DNA of 64,000 bases from Agelaius tricolor. Taxonomy: Eukaryota; Chordata; Aves; Passeriformes; Icteridae. Made by a program: the position numbers and the translations under genes. Below are positions 40,001-53,000 of the stretch, in pieces (position 1 is the first letter of the stretch; every line of letters starts with the position of its first letter). The notes under the pieces are model-generated. The model was given only the letters and a program-made list of their open reading frames with translations, was not told the DNA's origin and did no database searches. The stretch is from the NCBI GenBank assembly GCA_023055355.1, contig JALJCS010000007.1, positions 3,584,001 through 3,648,000 on the forward strand. The letters run 5' to 3'.

Positions 40001-41461
40001 GAAGGAGTTTAACTTTCATCTCAACTCTGTGTTTGTGGTTTTGAGGGGACAAGATTGGAGTTTGTCTTAGCTCTTTAATCACTGGGATTTTTTTTTTAAT
40101 ATATGGCCCCAAATCAAGGAAGGTTCTGTTATATGTAAATATAATTCTGGCTTTGAAACCAAAGTACACTTCTGCTGAGGATGCAATTCTGCACCTACAG
40201 CTGCCACACATTTCCCCATGGTGCCTCATCAGATTGTCTGAGTAGTTCTGACTGATGCCAAAGAATTTGCTAAACAAGGATGGCAGTGCTCAGCCTGAAG
40301 ATTTCCTTAGGGGACTGTTAAAATGAGTTGAACTCCTTGTAGGCAAAAATTCAGGTTAAAAAGGGTCATCAGAACTTTAACAAATGCTATGACTGTGTTT
40401 GACTCTGCTGGATTGAAAAGAGGATCTTGAAAGAAAGATCCCCCTGCAACCTCCTAATACTGTGTATAAATTTAAGGTCATCTAAAATCTAAAACCATTT
40501 TGAAGAAGATAACAAAGAAACAATTCCAGATAGCACTGGGAATGTATTTGGTGTGTGTTATTATCCAAAGTAATAAAAGGATTCCCATTCCAGGCTGCCC
40601 TGATGATCTCTCTGATCTGGAAGTACTACTCTGAGCCTGTCACCGTGCTTCCAAGCAAGTGGTTGGCTCCCCTGGAGCGCCTGGTGGCCTTCCCTACAGG
40701 AGTGGCAGGTGAGGAAAGGGACATGGCCAGCCCCAGAGCATCCAGGGATTAACTGCAGCTGCTTCCCTGACTCCCAGAGCACAGCTTCAAGTCTTTCAGC
40801 AGCTCTTCCATGTGTGGTTCTGGTTTCTTGAAGTGCTCGTGAAATTTTATCATTTTTATTTCCACCCAAACAGAGCATTGCCCTTCTCTGTATTGAATAG
40901 ATCCTGGGGAAGATTTAAATTAGAAAATCAGAAAATCACCCAAAAGGGAGTTTTCTTCACAGGTGTGCTATGAATTGCTATGTACTTACAAAACAACTGA
41001 TTTCAATTTCAGAGGACGTTTATTTTTTACATCTCTCAAATCCTGAATTTAGGTTCAAGCAAAGCATTCTGCCAGGCCTTAAAATGAGATATTTTCTCTT
41101 GGGTCTGTAGCAGATGGTTTTAGCTCTGGGGTGCACTCACCACACTTGAGCTCATATTTGTGTATTTGGTGCTCTTTTCCCAAGAAAATCCAGAATTTTT
41201 TGCAACCAGCACTGATTTTCCTCCCAACTCTTGTATCTCCCTTTTTGTATACAAAGATTTTTGTTCCTGTTGGCCTCATGAGTTCTGAATTTAATTTTTT
41301 ACACTTCCAAGGTTGTTTGCAGCTGCACAGGTTCCTCAGAGTTATTGATCCAACAACTTCAATTGTGCTTTTCTCCCTCTTTTGCAGGAGGTGTGGGAAT
41401 CACCTGCTGGCTCGTGGTCTGCAATAAGGTTGTAGCCATCATGCTGCACCCCTTCAGCTGA
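36797..41461 (+). CDS. GET1: GET1 (WRB), guided entry of tail-anchored proteins factor 1
   Basis: ER membrane receptor subunit that, with CAMLG, captures GET3 (TRC40) and inserts tail-anchored proteins. Exons: 36797-36886, 38568-38733, 39272-39339, 40594-40708 and 41388-41461, all GT-AG and in frame, 170 residues (human 174). Residues about 6-25 form TM1 (WLLVLSAVFLCNALKILL). Residues about 31-90 form the cytosolic coiled coil that binds GET3, including RLLQKDAEQESQMRAEI and MMDEFARYARLERKINKM. TM2 lies near KWVINIVFYILQAALMISLI (about 95-115) and TM3 near the C-terminus (VGITCWLVVCNKVVAIML). Stop TGA is at 41459-41461. The start was chosen because the ATG opens directly into TM1 and lies in the CpG island. 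Confidence 0.96.
37133..37310 (-). mobile_element. CR1 LINE 3' fragment
   Basis: Reverse CR1: aatcatggaatggtttgcac, aaccttaaggatgatctgct and cctccagggatggggcagcc. GET1 intron 1. Confidence 0.78.
37685..38050 (+). mobile_element. CR1 LINE 3' fragment
   Basis: Forward CR1: gaggagaggctgagggcatt, gggaaaggttcttcccccag and agtcctttccaacttaggat with the end tctaagattct. GET1 intron 1. Confidence 0.78.
38347..38480 (-). mobile_element. CR1 LINE 3' end fragment
   Basis: Reverse CR1 start: tcacagaatcatttaaactg then aaaccttcaagatcattgag. GET1 intron 1, 90-220 bp before exon 2. Confidence 0.65.
38835..38955. repeat. Polypyrimidine tract
   Basis: About 120 bp of almost pure C/T on the plus strand (CTTTCC, CTCCC and TTTCTCTC mixtures) in GET1 intron 2. 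Long homopurine/homopyrimidine tracts can form triplex DNA. Confidence 0.85.
39435..39917 (+). mobile_element. CR1 LINE 3' fragment, young copy
   Basis: Forward CR1 beginning near ccagcccagggaggagctgg and ending accattctgtgattcc. Near-identical to the copies at 30020 and 62600 over a 160-bp block. GET1 intron 3. Confidence 0.9.
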
Positions 41462-42405
41462 AGGAATCCCAGCAAGCCAGGGACTCCCCAGCTGCATTTA
41501 CATCATCACTGGTTTAAATTAATTAAAAAAAAAAAAAGGGACAGTTATCTTTCATGAGACAAGGTCTGAGACAGTCCTTGTTACTCCAGTTGGATATCTC
41601 TCAGTCCTTTGGATTCTTTTGGTTTCACTTTTCCCAGAGTTTGTCTTTCATTTTGGAAAGAACAGCACTGCTCGTTACTATAAAACCTCATTTTGGGTTT
41701 AGTCATGGCAGAACCATAAGGTTTTGTCATGGCCTGTTGTCACCAACATCTAAAAGTGTTGGATTTGTGGTTTTAAATTGGAAATGTGCTGGCTTTAGGG
41801 ATTAATTTGGGAGCTTGGCTGTTCCTTTGCTGTGAAATGTGGAAGCTTCACCCTGAGGTGGGATCATGTTGGGGGGTGCACAGGCAGAGGTTGTTTGCTT
41901 GACTTGGGCCAAAAGAGAATTTCCTTTGGATTTTTTACCCTGAAATCAGAATATTCTTGAACTCTTCTAAAAAAATAGATGAGTTAAATCAAGGTTTTTA
42001 TCTCTCAAGAGGTTTTTTCAGCTGCCAAGCACAGGCTGCTCTCAGTGAAGCAGAAAACAGTGTTGTTCCTGCAGGGGGGATGCTGATGGAGCTTCTCACT
42101 CTGGAATTCCCACAGGAATGACCCCTCTGCTATTCCAGGGCCTTTTCCTCCCTGCAGGAAGGGAAGGAAGGGGCCAGGACCCCTCCAAAATTGTTCAAAA
42201 GGTCAGGTTGTGTTGTGTGTATATATATATGGATTAAATATTTTTGTTTATTTGTTTTAATGTTAATTTAAAAATTGGGATTTTATATTAGGAATTGCAT
42301 TTAGCCTACATGAAAATAAATATCAAGGAAAAAATATTGTGATTGAATGTTATGTAAAATTGTGATTTTATTAAGGAAATAAAGCTTTTCAACCCATCTT
42401 AGGTT
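41462..42405 (+). other. GET1: GET1 3' untranslated region
   Basis: Non-coding sequence after the GET1 stop, rich in A/T near its end, with a canonical AATAAA at 42378-42383 that most likely sets polyadenylation about 15-25 bp further on. A short TA run (about 42220-42232) lies inside. Confidence 0.65.
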
Positions 42406-43461
42406 TTTTCATCTCTTTTTAATGTTAACTGCAGCTTTCCTAAACAACCCACAAAAACCCCAAATAAACAAACCCAAAATGACAAAACAAACCCCAAACT
42501 CACCAAAATCCATGCCAAAGCAACAGCCCCTGTCTTTGTGCATAAGGAAATATTGTTTGAAGCAACTCAACTAAATAATTTTTTTAATTATTTGAAATGT
42601 TGCTGCAACAGGTTCAGCTCTGAATGTCTTTGTCATCTTTAAAAACTTTTGTAGTGTAATTTTGGACATTTTTTAAAGTGCAACTGCCTTTAAAAATTAA
42701 CAGAATGCCCCTAATTTTTCTGAACTTCACTTGAATTTAGCCAGTATTTAATAAATTAGTGTGAGGAACAAACCACAATCCTCCCCCTCGCTTACATAAC
42801 CTTAAACAAGGATTTTTAGAGGCTTTTTGGGGACTGGCTATGCCTGACTTCTCCAAAACAATGCTTTGCTCTTGCACATTCATCTCTGCATGGCAGCTGG
42901 GGAAGTTACCAGGCAAACTGCTTTGATAAGTTCCAACAGAGGGAAGGAATGAGGCTTTAGAGGTTTCTAATGCTCGTGAAAACAATGTAGGAGCAAATGA
43001 TTTTTATTATCTGTGAATTCTGGAAGCTGTTTGGGGAGTGAAGGAACTAAAAAAGTGTTTTCTTTTATTGCATTGTTGGTGCTCACCCAGCAGTGACCCT
43101 TATGAAAGCTGGGTGCTCATGTCAGCAAGTGACAAACACCCAGCTCCCAAATTCCAGCTCCTTGGGAATGCAACAACCTGCAAGTTCCTAAACAAGGACT
43201 AAATTTTACCTGGTAACAGGTAAAAATGATAGGCAATTCTTAGTGTAACATATTTTTGTGGATACACACCAAGCACAGAATGTGGTTTTTGTGACAGCTG
43301 ATTGGATTGTTTTGGAAAAAATCATGGAGAGCAATTGCCAGTGCTTGTAAGGTTTAATAAACATGGAATGAAAGGAAAAGATTTGCTTTGTAACAATGTG
43401 AATGTTTAAACTTTCTAAAGGTAAGCTAGGAGGAATAAGTGTGGAGTAACTGGAGCTGGTT
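42406..43461. other. Tail-to-tail gap between GET1 and LCA5L
   Basis: No exon or classified repeat seen. It should include the LCA5L 3' UTR: minus-strand AATAAA signals read at 43074-43079 and 43003-43008 are candidates for its polyadenylation site. Confidence 0.5.
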
Positions 43462-44093
43462 TTAACGAGGAGAGTTGGAGCCTGGCATGGAGTTTGGGAT
43501 CTGCCTTGCCCCCCTCACTTGCCTGCCTTCACCCTTGTGCTGCTGGAACTCCAGGAGTTTCCTCCCTGCAAACATTCCTCCCCAGAGAGCTGCTCCTCCA
43601 TCAGCTGCTCCTTCCACTGCAGAGCTGCTGTCCTGCCAGCCCGGGGGGGTTTGCCCAAAGGAAGGCTCATAAGCCCCAAAGGAGATTTTCCCCCTGGGCA
43701 CAGCAGTGTCACTGCAGCTCTGCCCTGCCTGTCTCTGGCTGCTCAGGCAGCTTTTCCCAAATCCTGCTTTGCTTTTGGCACCTGAAGTGTGGAGCCCTTG
43801 GTGTAAATTCTCAACATCCCCTGAGAAGATGTATTTTTTTTTCAGCTTGGTGGGGTCTTTGCTTGGACTTGGACCTTCACTCCTGGCTTTCTTCTTTTGC
43901 TGCTCATGGGTTTTTTTCTCTTCTTTTTCAACCTCTTCCACTGCCTCTCCCTCTTGATTGTTCTTTTTTACTCTTTGAGGACTTCGTTCGGATTTCATCA
44001 GAGTTTTCAACTCCTGTTTAAGTACCTCTGTCTCTTTTTCCATTTCTTTAATAAATTCTGAAAATTTGCATTCTTCCATCAGCAGTTTGCCCC
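43462..44093 (-). CDS. LCA5L: LCA5L last coding exon, possible frameshifted tail
   Basis: Encodes GGKLLMEECKFSEFIKEM, a charged region, ENLHQGLHTSG and AYEPSFGQ, then a tail rich in Gly/Ala ending NSPR. A run of seven C (minus strand; G run at 43643-43649 on plus) follows FGQ. In the frame reached by losing one C, the downstream sequence reads QLMEEQLSG, resembling the LMEELFG motif expected near this point in the lebercilin family. The annotated tail may therefore be out of frame with the ancestral one. Confidence 0.7.
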
Positions 44094-47000
44094 CTGAAAT
44101 ATTGTAGGGTTTAAGAACATGAGGAGTTATGAAGCTTTAAAAAGAGCAAGTATCACATCCTTATTTCACTGCTTCAATTCTTGTTATTGATGGTATTTCA
44201 AATACCATCTATAATAAATCCAACAGCATGGGGCAAGATTTAAAGAATGTAATTCTGCCACTGAATCCAGGTTAGTATCTTTATTTTTACTTTTTTCATG
44301 GTGTTGAATTTAGTTAAATGGATTTAGCTGCCATTCTGTACAGCAATGGCTAAATACAGAAAAGTCATGTACAATGCAACAGAGAAACCAGGTGAGATCT
44401 GAACTTTTAATTGTCACTTTCTGGCTTTTAAGTGGAACTTAATTCACAACAGAGTTGCTTGTGTGGAGCAGAATATACAGGAACTCTCACCTGGAAATGA
44501 GGGGGCTCCACTTTTCAGCAGGAAAAGTAATGTGTGTGCAGGGAATGACTTGTAATGGGGTCCTGTGCCCTACAGAGGCTCACAGAGTACCCCCAAACTG
44601 AGACTTAATCCAAGCTTAAAGGGGAAATAAGAACTTGCAGGAACTAAGGAAGCCAAGTAAGGCTTCAATAAAAGTCTGCTATCAGTGAGAGAAGCTCAGA
44701 TTCCACAGATTATTCAGAGGGAGCATTGTAAGACCTGGGTTTTCTGTCACTTTTAAAAGGGCATTTTAAGCCAAGGGCTGATTTTGGCTGTCTGGGGGGC
44801 TCTGGAAAGGCTGCAGGCTGAAAAGGCAGAGCACAAACCTCAGGAGTTAATTCATGCCAGGTTACAGGGTTGGGACCTGGCATCACCTGCTCCACCTGGG
44901 CAAATGTGTGACCTGGAGGTCTCCTGCCACTTGGGACATGTTTAGAATGGTGGCACTCAGACCTTTTCTTTTCCTAAAAGCCTTAAAGGAAGTAACAGGA
45001 ATGTTTCTAGAAAGAAAAACACGAATGAGGGAACAGCAGTGGCTTTTTCTCTCCTCTGTTCTATAGAACTTCTTCAGAACAGAGATGTTTACAGATGAGT
45101 TCCTTGCATGTAACTTTTCCATGAGAACACAGTGGCTGAGATTTCCATAAAGTCTCTTTCCAGGGATCACTAATGAGGAACTGCTCCCAGCCCTCACAGT
45201 CCTTTTCCAGCCATGGAAATAGGTTCACATCAGTGATGAAGATTCCCAGCTCTGAGATCAGTGTTTGATTAGTGTGGATTAACACTGTTAATTATCCTGT
45301 TACAGACAGAACACTGAATTCTTACCACGCTGAGCTTTAGGAAGATCAGCAGGGTGGAGATGCCCCATCCTGCAGAGCAGCTCTGCTCTCAGTGCAGCAC
45401 CACCAGCAGCTGCATTTTCCAGCCCAGACAATTCTGTGTTTTCAGTGACACCTCATTCATCATTTGAAACCAGTTCATGTCAGCCAGGTGCCAGTGAAGG
45501 GCTCTCAGAACCACATAAATTACCAGAACTTCTGGTAATTTGCAAAGTCCAGGTGAATTTCTGAGAGAAACATTAAACCTACCTCTGTGTGTCCTGTTTG
45601 AAGTTTCTGGCACTTTCTTGGTTATTTGCTTTTCTTTTTTACCCTGGGCATCTGAGCACACTTCCTTTGCTTTACCTTCTCCACCCTTATCTTTGTTCTC
45701 CTAAAATGGGCAATTAAAGGTAAAAATAATGAGGGAATGCTTGTTTAGTGACTTTTAAAAGAACACAGTCAGTGCAATACTCACAAAAAGATTAGTAATT
45801 TCTATTGTTGTTACATTATATTTTGCACCACAGCATTATTTCTGTACTGTAATCACACTCATGCAAAATCCTCATCCTAGATGATGGATCAGGTTATGCA
45901 GGCATATTACTGCAACTTAGGGAATAAAATGCAGCTTAGCTGAGAGTTTAAACAGGGGATTGGATTTGGATCCAGATCTTTCCCACCTTTTTTAGCTGGA
46001 TTGGATTTTTTTCTGTTTCCTGGTGCTGAGACAGCAGCAGTTCTCTAAAACTCTCTTTATCTACTTGTACTGATCTGTTTACTCTCAGACCTGTTGAATA
46101 GGACAAACATTAGCAATACAGTTATTTCTGAATTAGGTTGTTGATATAAATAAAATATATCTCTGACAACTGACAATATACTGCTATGTGACCAAGAATT
46201 TTCATTTCCCTTTTTTTTAATGCATATCTTAATGCCCCTAAAAAAAGAAATATTTTGTTCTGCTGAATCTGTAAATGCTGAAACTGGACACAAACCTGGA
46301 TTTATGAGCCTTGTACATCAGTGCATCCTAAACATAAGTATATACATAAATATATACACATATAAAATATACTACTTGGTATATTTTCAGATAGAACATG
46401 TAAAGTCAGACAAGTGTGTCTATGCCCCAGAGCCTGCATGGGCTTAATTCTTGGTTCCATTCTAGTGTAAATTTGAGAGGTCTGATATGAAACCTGAGTT
46501 CAGTTTCCTAAATTTGGATCTTTATGGAACCCAGCTCATGGGAAATGCTCCACACTGTTTGAAATATCAGTGGTCTTTGGAAGAGATTCTATTAGGAAAA
46601 TTAATCCACAAACACCAGAGGTTTATGTCCAAAAAGGAGACAGAGCAGTCCCTTTACTTTATTGGAATAAAGGGAGAGGCCATGGGCCATTCCCCTGGGA
46701 TCTCTCCAATTTTTGGAGGATGCAGACTCCTTCTTATCCCAATTTCCCGGCTGCATTTCCCTTCTCTCTTTCCCCATTGGCTGAGGTACTTGAGAGGTAC
46801 AGACTGCCCAGAATGCCTGACACCAGAGATTTCCCTCTAATGTATAACCCTCCCTTTTCATTTTTAATTCTTGTGGAAATCAGGGGTTTTTCTTCCTCAT
46901 TGTTTCATCTTTCAATGTCTAATTTCGTTTGTTAGCAAACCTAAAGTTTATTTGTAAAAGCAAAGATCATTTTCCATTCATCAATCAGTGGAATCCTTCC

Positions 47001-50000
47001 CATTGTTTCTTTTATCTCCCAGTGCTGGTTTTATCTACCAGCAGACCCACAGCTTGTTTGTAAGGACAAATCCACTGTTCCTCTCAATTCCAAGGGAGTG
47101 ACTGAATGAGATGTCCAGAGAAATATGGATATAAGATGGAGAAGATGAGTATATTGTTCCTTTATTATTGGAATCATTTTGACACGAGCATAGCAGCTGA
47201 GAAAATTGTTGCCACCAGAGCAGCAAAAATGGGACCTTATTCCCAATTTTGAGCTCAGAAATCAAAGGATAAAACGCATAAAACCGCACAAAAATGGTTC
47301 CCTGCGGGTGCTGGCAGCAGGGCGGTGAAAGGGACGCTGGTGACCAGCCTGGAGTGACTCTGGCGATGCAGGAGGAATTCACTGAGCTCCGGGAGCTTTT
47401 CCAGCCGGGAGTTCCCCGGCACCGGGACCAGGGGGCGCTGCCCCTCCAGGTGAGCGGCCGGAGCCGCGCAAGCCAAGGCTCCATCAAAAAAATCCATTGA
47501 AGTTACGCGCACAGACAGAGCTCTCCGGACACCGAAGGGAGCCTCCTTCCAGCCATTTATCAGCAGTGTTAAAAAACCCAGCTCTAAATTTACTGCTGGC
47601 TAAAAAAAACTTTTGTGAACGTCAACTAGAAAAGAATGACCTGAGGAGGCAACTCTTTAGAAATCTGCTAAAGGAAAATTCAAGTCAATAGTGAAAAGGA
47701 AAACAAATTGTCAGCAATTCCAGCTCTGGGTTTTCAAATCCATGAACTGGCAGAGAACGAAATATTTTTCTAAAAATTCCAGAGGATTGGGCAACTTTGC
47801 TTGGAAGTTTTTCATTACAAAATATCATTTGTCTCTCCAACTAAGCTCCCTTCTCTCACTTAAAGGAAACAAGAATTTAAATAATAACAGTGGTTCAAGT
47901 ACCATAACTGAATAGCAATATTCAATTTCTATTGAATACAAGGTCATATGTGAGTAAAATAAAATAAAAAAAAAAGTATTTATGTGGTGTAACTAAAACA
48001 GGAATTCAGAGTTTCATAAAAAATGTGTCTGACTTGGGATGAGAACCAGGGATTTGTGTTTTCCTTAGTTTTACACCTTGAATTACCAATCTTTTCCCTG
48101 TAGTTCATTGGTGGTTTAGGCAGAGTTAATGGGTTTGCAAAGGCAACGAAGAGGAAAGAAATAAACAACTGAGTGTGGTAAGATTTTGTATTTCTGCCAT
48201 GATTTGAGGAATTCTGGGGGCAGCATTTCCAGCAGACAGGTTTGCTAAGGGCTCTTTGGTACCCACATGGAGGAAGTCCTGATTTCTGCTTCACTTTAGG
48301 AGCAGCAATACCTGATCAGTGTTTTCAAGAGGGAAGTCCATGTTTAGATCATCCCATCCCAAATTCTGGGTGTAGTGGAGGCAAACTGGGGCACCTCAAA
48401 CAGCTCTGGTTGGTTTTAATCAGCTGAATTCTACTCCAGGCAGCTGCCCTTGGAATGCTGCACAGCCAAGACTGCATGGAACAGATATTTCTCCCCAATA
48501 TCTATGAGCATCCATGTGAAAGAAATATTCTTCACTAAAGAGCTCTTTCTTCCTTGGTAGAACTTAATTTATGTTGCTCTTTTCTATCATTCAAACCTTT
48601 AAACTTCCCGAAGCTTTTCACCTTTTCAGCCCACACAAAAGCACTACTTTGGCATTTAATTTGGAGTAAACCTCCCAGTTTTAAAACACCAGAAGTGTCA
48701 CTTCACTAAACAAGAGAAGGAGATGGTTACAGACATACTTTGGTCATTAGGAACCCAATCACTTCTGTCCCTCAGGGCTTTTGGCATCCGATTTGCATAA
48801 ATATTCTGTACGTAAAGCTGCCGATCCTTCTCCTAAGAAGAAAAAAACGCTATTAAGCTTCTAAAATGCATTAAAAATTTATTTTTACCTGCTTAATTTT
48901 TAACCCCTCAGGGATTTCACCTTTTGCCAGACTCACGTGGTCTTTGTCATTTACTTTTTTTCCAGAATAAATATATTTTGCCTTTACTTCCTGTTTTGTT
49001 GATTAAAAAAAAAAAATTATGTCCTCAGTGCCCTTATCATATGCTCAGTTGCTTCACAACCTGTTGCTCTGGTGGTGACATGAACTCCTGAGGCACATTT
49101 TAACATTTATTTAGCAAGATTCCTCTTTCCTTAATGAAATCTTCCTTAAACACAGAAGACAGATCTCAGTTACACTCTCACCACTCAGTAAGAATCAGTC
49201 AGTCCCACTGACTCAGTCCCACTCCCACTATTTTTTTCAGTGGGAAAAATTAATTTATTTGGGAAAATTACAAGTTATCCTGGAAGTGGAATGGCCTGAA
49301 ATAAGATAGGTACATAAAACTATGGATTTGTAAGGATAAACTCTGTTCTGGCACACAAATAAGGTTGATAATCATGTCTGGTCTCCTTTGTGGTAAATCA
49401 ATAGAAGATTTTGTGGATCTAAATGGAAAATTCAGAGACCTGGATACACAGAAAACTGTGGAAAAGAGATGAAACAGAACTACTTTAGAGAAGAGTTAAG
49501 GTGAGAATAATTTGGAATAATTTGCATTTTGGGACAGTTTTGTATTAGTGTTCCTGAGATTATAACTGTTCCCATCTCCCAGATCTGCATGTCCAGGAGG
49601 AGATCAGACTCTGACATGGAAAAAGCTCAGCCAAGTACCAGGAGGAAATTTCTGCACCTGCTGCACAGGGAAGAGGGATAAACAACACCCCTGTGCAGAA
49701 ATCCCAACCTCCATGAACCCCCAGGAACTGCCTGTCCTGCCCTTCACAATGTCTGGGAAATCTCCCCTTAACATTCCCCTAAATGGAATCAAACATCTTC
49801 CACAGATACTTGATTCCATTTAGGAAGAGAAAGCTCCCCAGTGGGATCACCTTGGCACAGAAATATAGAAATAAGTGCATTTTAACTGTGTTACAAGCAG
49901 AGTTATGAAAAAGCCACAAGGGGTTCCAGGTTTTCTGGAATGTTTTCTAGAAGATTTTCTTCATTGCAACTCATGTGGCATCCCATTCCTGGCAGTTTTT

Positions 50001-53000
50001 GCTTTAAATCCATTTAGTTTTTCTGTATGTTTGATTTACAAGCATTACAAAAAGTGCTGAACTGGACCTATTGATCCCAAACTCATTTGTGTAAAAATGA
50101 AACTGGAATTTAGGTAAACTCTTGAAACATTTTAATGGGTCTTCTTCCTAAACTCTAGTTTTGCAGGTTGTGATATTTGGCTCATTCTGACTTGTTTCTG
50201 TGAGGGAGCTCATTAAAATGAGTAGATGAATATCTCTGACCCAAATCTGGCAAAAAATGGCAACACATTGGTGTGGATTTTGGTTCAACTTCTGATGCAT
50301 TAATCTCTCTTTCAATTTGTTATTGTCCTGCTTCTAACAAATAGTCCCACAATGATGACAGGATTTAACATTTCTGGCTTTTTTAGTAGATTGTAGACTC
50401 AAGCAGAAAGGCAAATTCTATGAGTAAATACTGTAAAAAAAGCAAAATTAAACAAAAAGGAAGAAAAATAAAAGCAAAATAAGGAAAAAGCAAAATAAAA
50501 AAAAAAAGAAGGAATAGGTAACATTGAATACTTGAATCTTCCTGTGGAGACAGAAACCTGGATAAAATCTGGAATACCTTAATTTTTTGGTGAACAATGT
50601 TAATTTCCATTAGCAAGTTCTTTGTGGTCATTGTAGCTTCCAGGAGTTTTCTGCTCTCACTTGCCAGCTGACGACTAAAGGTGCTGCTGTTCAGCTTCAG
50701 CTGCATTTCCAGACTCTTAAAAAAGGGACAGATTTTACCATTCTCAGTGGGACAGCTGGAAAACTTCAGTTCTTGACAGATTTAAAATACAAGTGTGCTA
50801 ATATAAGGAAATTTAGAACTCATAATTATATATAATAACAGTTTTTATCTTCTAATTTTAGTAATATAAATAATATTATAGTACTATATAGTATATAATA
50901 GTAATATAATAGTATTTATTTATTTATAGTAATAGAAATAATACATATAGCAATATAAATAATATTATAAAGTATTGTATGTATTGTAAACAATATTTAT
51001 GTATTGTAAACAATACATGAAACTATACTGAAGTATCTGAAAAATTAATTTCAAAGTAAGAGAAAAAATTGTTTTGAACCTATTTCCACTAAACAAAAGG
51101 TTTTGGCATTCAATCATAAAAATAAGTCTGTACATTACCTTTCTGATGGATTAATGAATACAACTATCTTTGAGAAATGTTAAGGCTTTCTACTCACACA
51201 GACCTATGAACTGTAGCAGAATAAGGAGGCTTAGTGTAAATGAAAATTTGGTGATTTATTGGGTTCTTTATCTTAAGAACCCAGGGCCATGCACTGGAAT
51301 TCCAGTTCCTAAAAGTATCAGGTGGACACCCAACCCTGTGCGATTTTATAGCTCCTCAATCCTGGAAACAGAAAGTTTTTAAAAGAGAGTCTGAATTCAG
51401 CTGTTTGTATTTACAGTTTCTCTTAAGGTTTCCTGGCTCTTTATTTAATTTTATTCATAAAAGACCCCATAGGAACTAGAAATGAATTCCTGGAGGACCA
51501 CGGAGATTTCACTCTTCCAGTTTTGTAATAAAAATTGTGTTCCTATCTTTTTTTGTGCTGGGGTCAGTGAGAGTGAAGAAACATGAGCCACTAAAAGGAG
51601 ATGAATTATCTCCTCTTGAACTTCCTTATGCTCAGGAGAGCACTGGATTAAACAGCATCCAGTGTTACAGGATGATATCAGAATCATTCATCTGAGAAGC
51701 AGCCAAAACTTTTCCACTATTCCTGCCCTGAAACCTCTCCTGCTCGATGATCCTTGTGATTCCCTCCCAATTTAGGATATTCTGTGACCCTACACTCCAC
51801 AAACACAACAATCTGCAGGCATTACCTGTATCCTCTCATCCTTTGCCTCCAACGTTTCATTAAGGACTGACAACCTGCGATTCAGTTCCTCCTTCTCTGC
51901 CAGAGCTTTGTCCTCCGACAGCACGGCCAAAGCCTTCAGATCACCTTTAGTTCTCCTCAGGTCCGCTTCAACTTTTTTCAGCTCCCTGGCTGTGTTTTTC
52001 TGGGCGGCCTGGGACATTTTCAGGAGGCTCCTGAGCTCCCTCATGTCGCTGCGGTGCCCTGCCAGCAGCTCCTGCAGGTGGCTCTCTGCGTTGCTGTACC
52101 TTTCGATGGCCCTGGTGTGCCGCCGGTTCAGCTCTCTCAAAGCCAGGTTCTCCAAGGTCGAGGTCTCGATTTTCTTTCGCAGGTCGAATATTTCGTTCTT
52201 CAGCTCCTTGATTTTGTGGATCCTGGCTGAGGATATGCGCTGGGCAGTGGCGTTTTTTTCCTGGTGAGCCGCCCCGCTCTGCAGGGGTGAGAAGGAGGAG
52301 TTCAGGTTGCAGGTGTTTGCAGCTGGCCACTTCTTCCCTCCTGCATTGAGATCAGAGAGACAGAAATTATTGGAGACCAATCAATCAATGTGTGCTTTTT
52401 CTGCTCACATAAACTCCTACTGCTAATTAACTACTACTCCTAAACTGCTCATCCAACTACAGAATTGTGGTTTCTTCACAAAACGCCCCAAAATTCTGAT
52501 GTTCAATGAGCAGCCTGGTCTAGGGGAAGGTTCCCTGCCCATGGCAAGGGGTGGAACAAGATGATCTTTAAAGTCCCTTCCAACCCAAACTATTCTAGGA
52601 TTGTGTGATTCAAATGATTCACAGATAAATGCATTCAATATTTTATATCTCTGTGTCTTTTTGTGGCTGCAGCAGACCACAGCTAGCAGCCAATGGAAAT
52701 AAAGGGAAATAAATCAGCAGAAAACAATTTTCAATCCATGGAAATCAATTTTCTTCCTTTAAATCATGCACTTCACTAATGTAGCCACAACCTGATGAAC
52801 CCAATTCAACCCATCAAAATCTATACCTTGAATAGGTGCATGATAAAAAATAAAAACAAACAACCAACCACCAAAAAACAACAGAGTAATTTACAGGTCT
52901 GCAAGGACTCAAAAACCAACATGCTCCCTACAGCACATTGTCCAAATCCCTGCAGCTGGGATTTCTAACCAGTTTTCTACAGCTTTCCAGTCAGCTTTGA

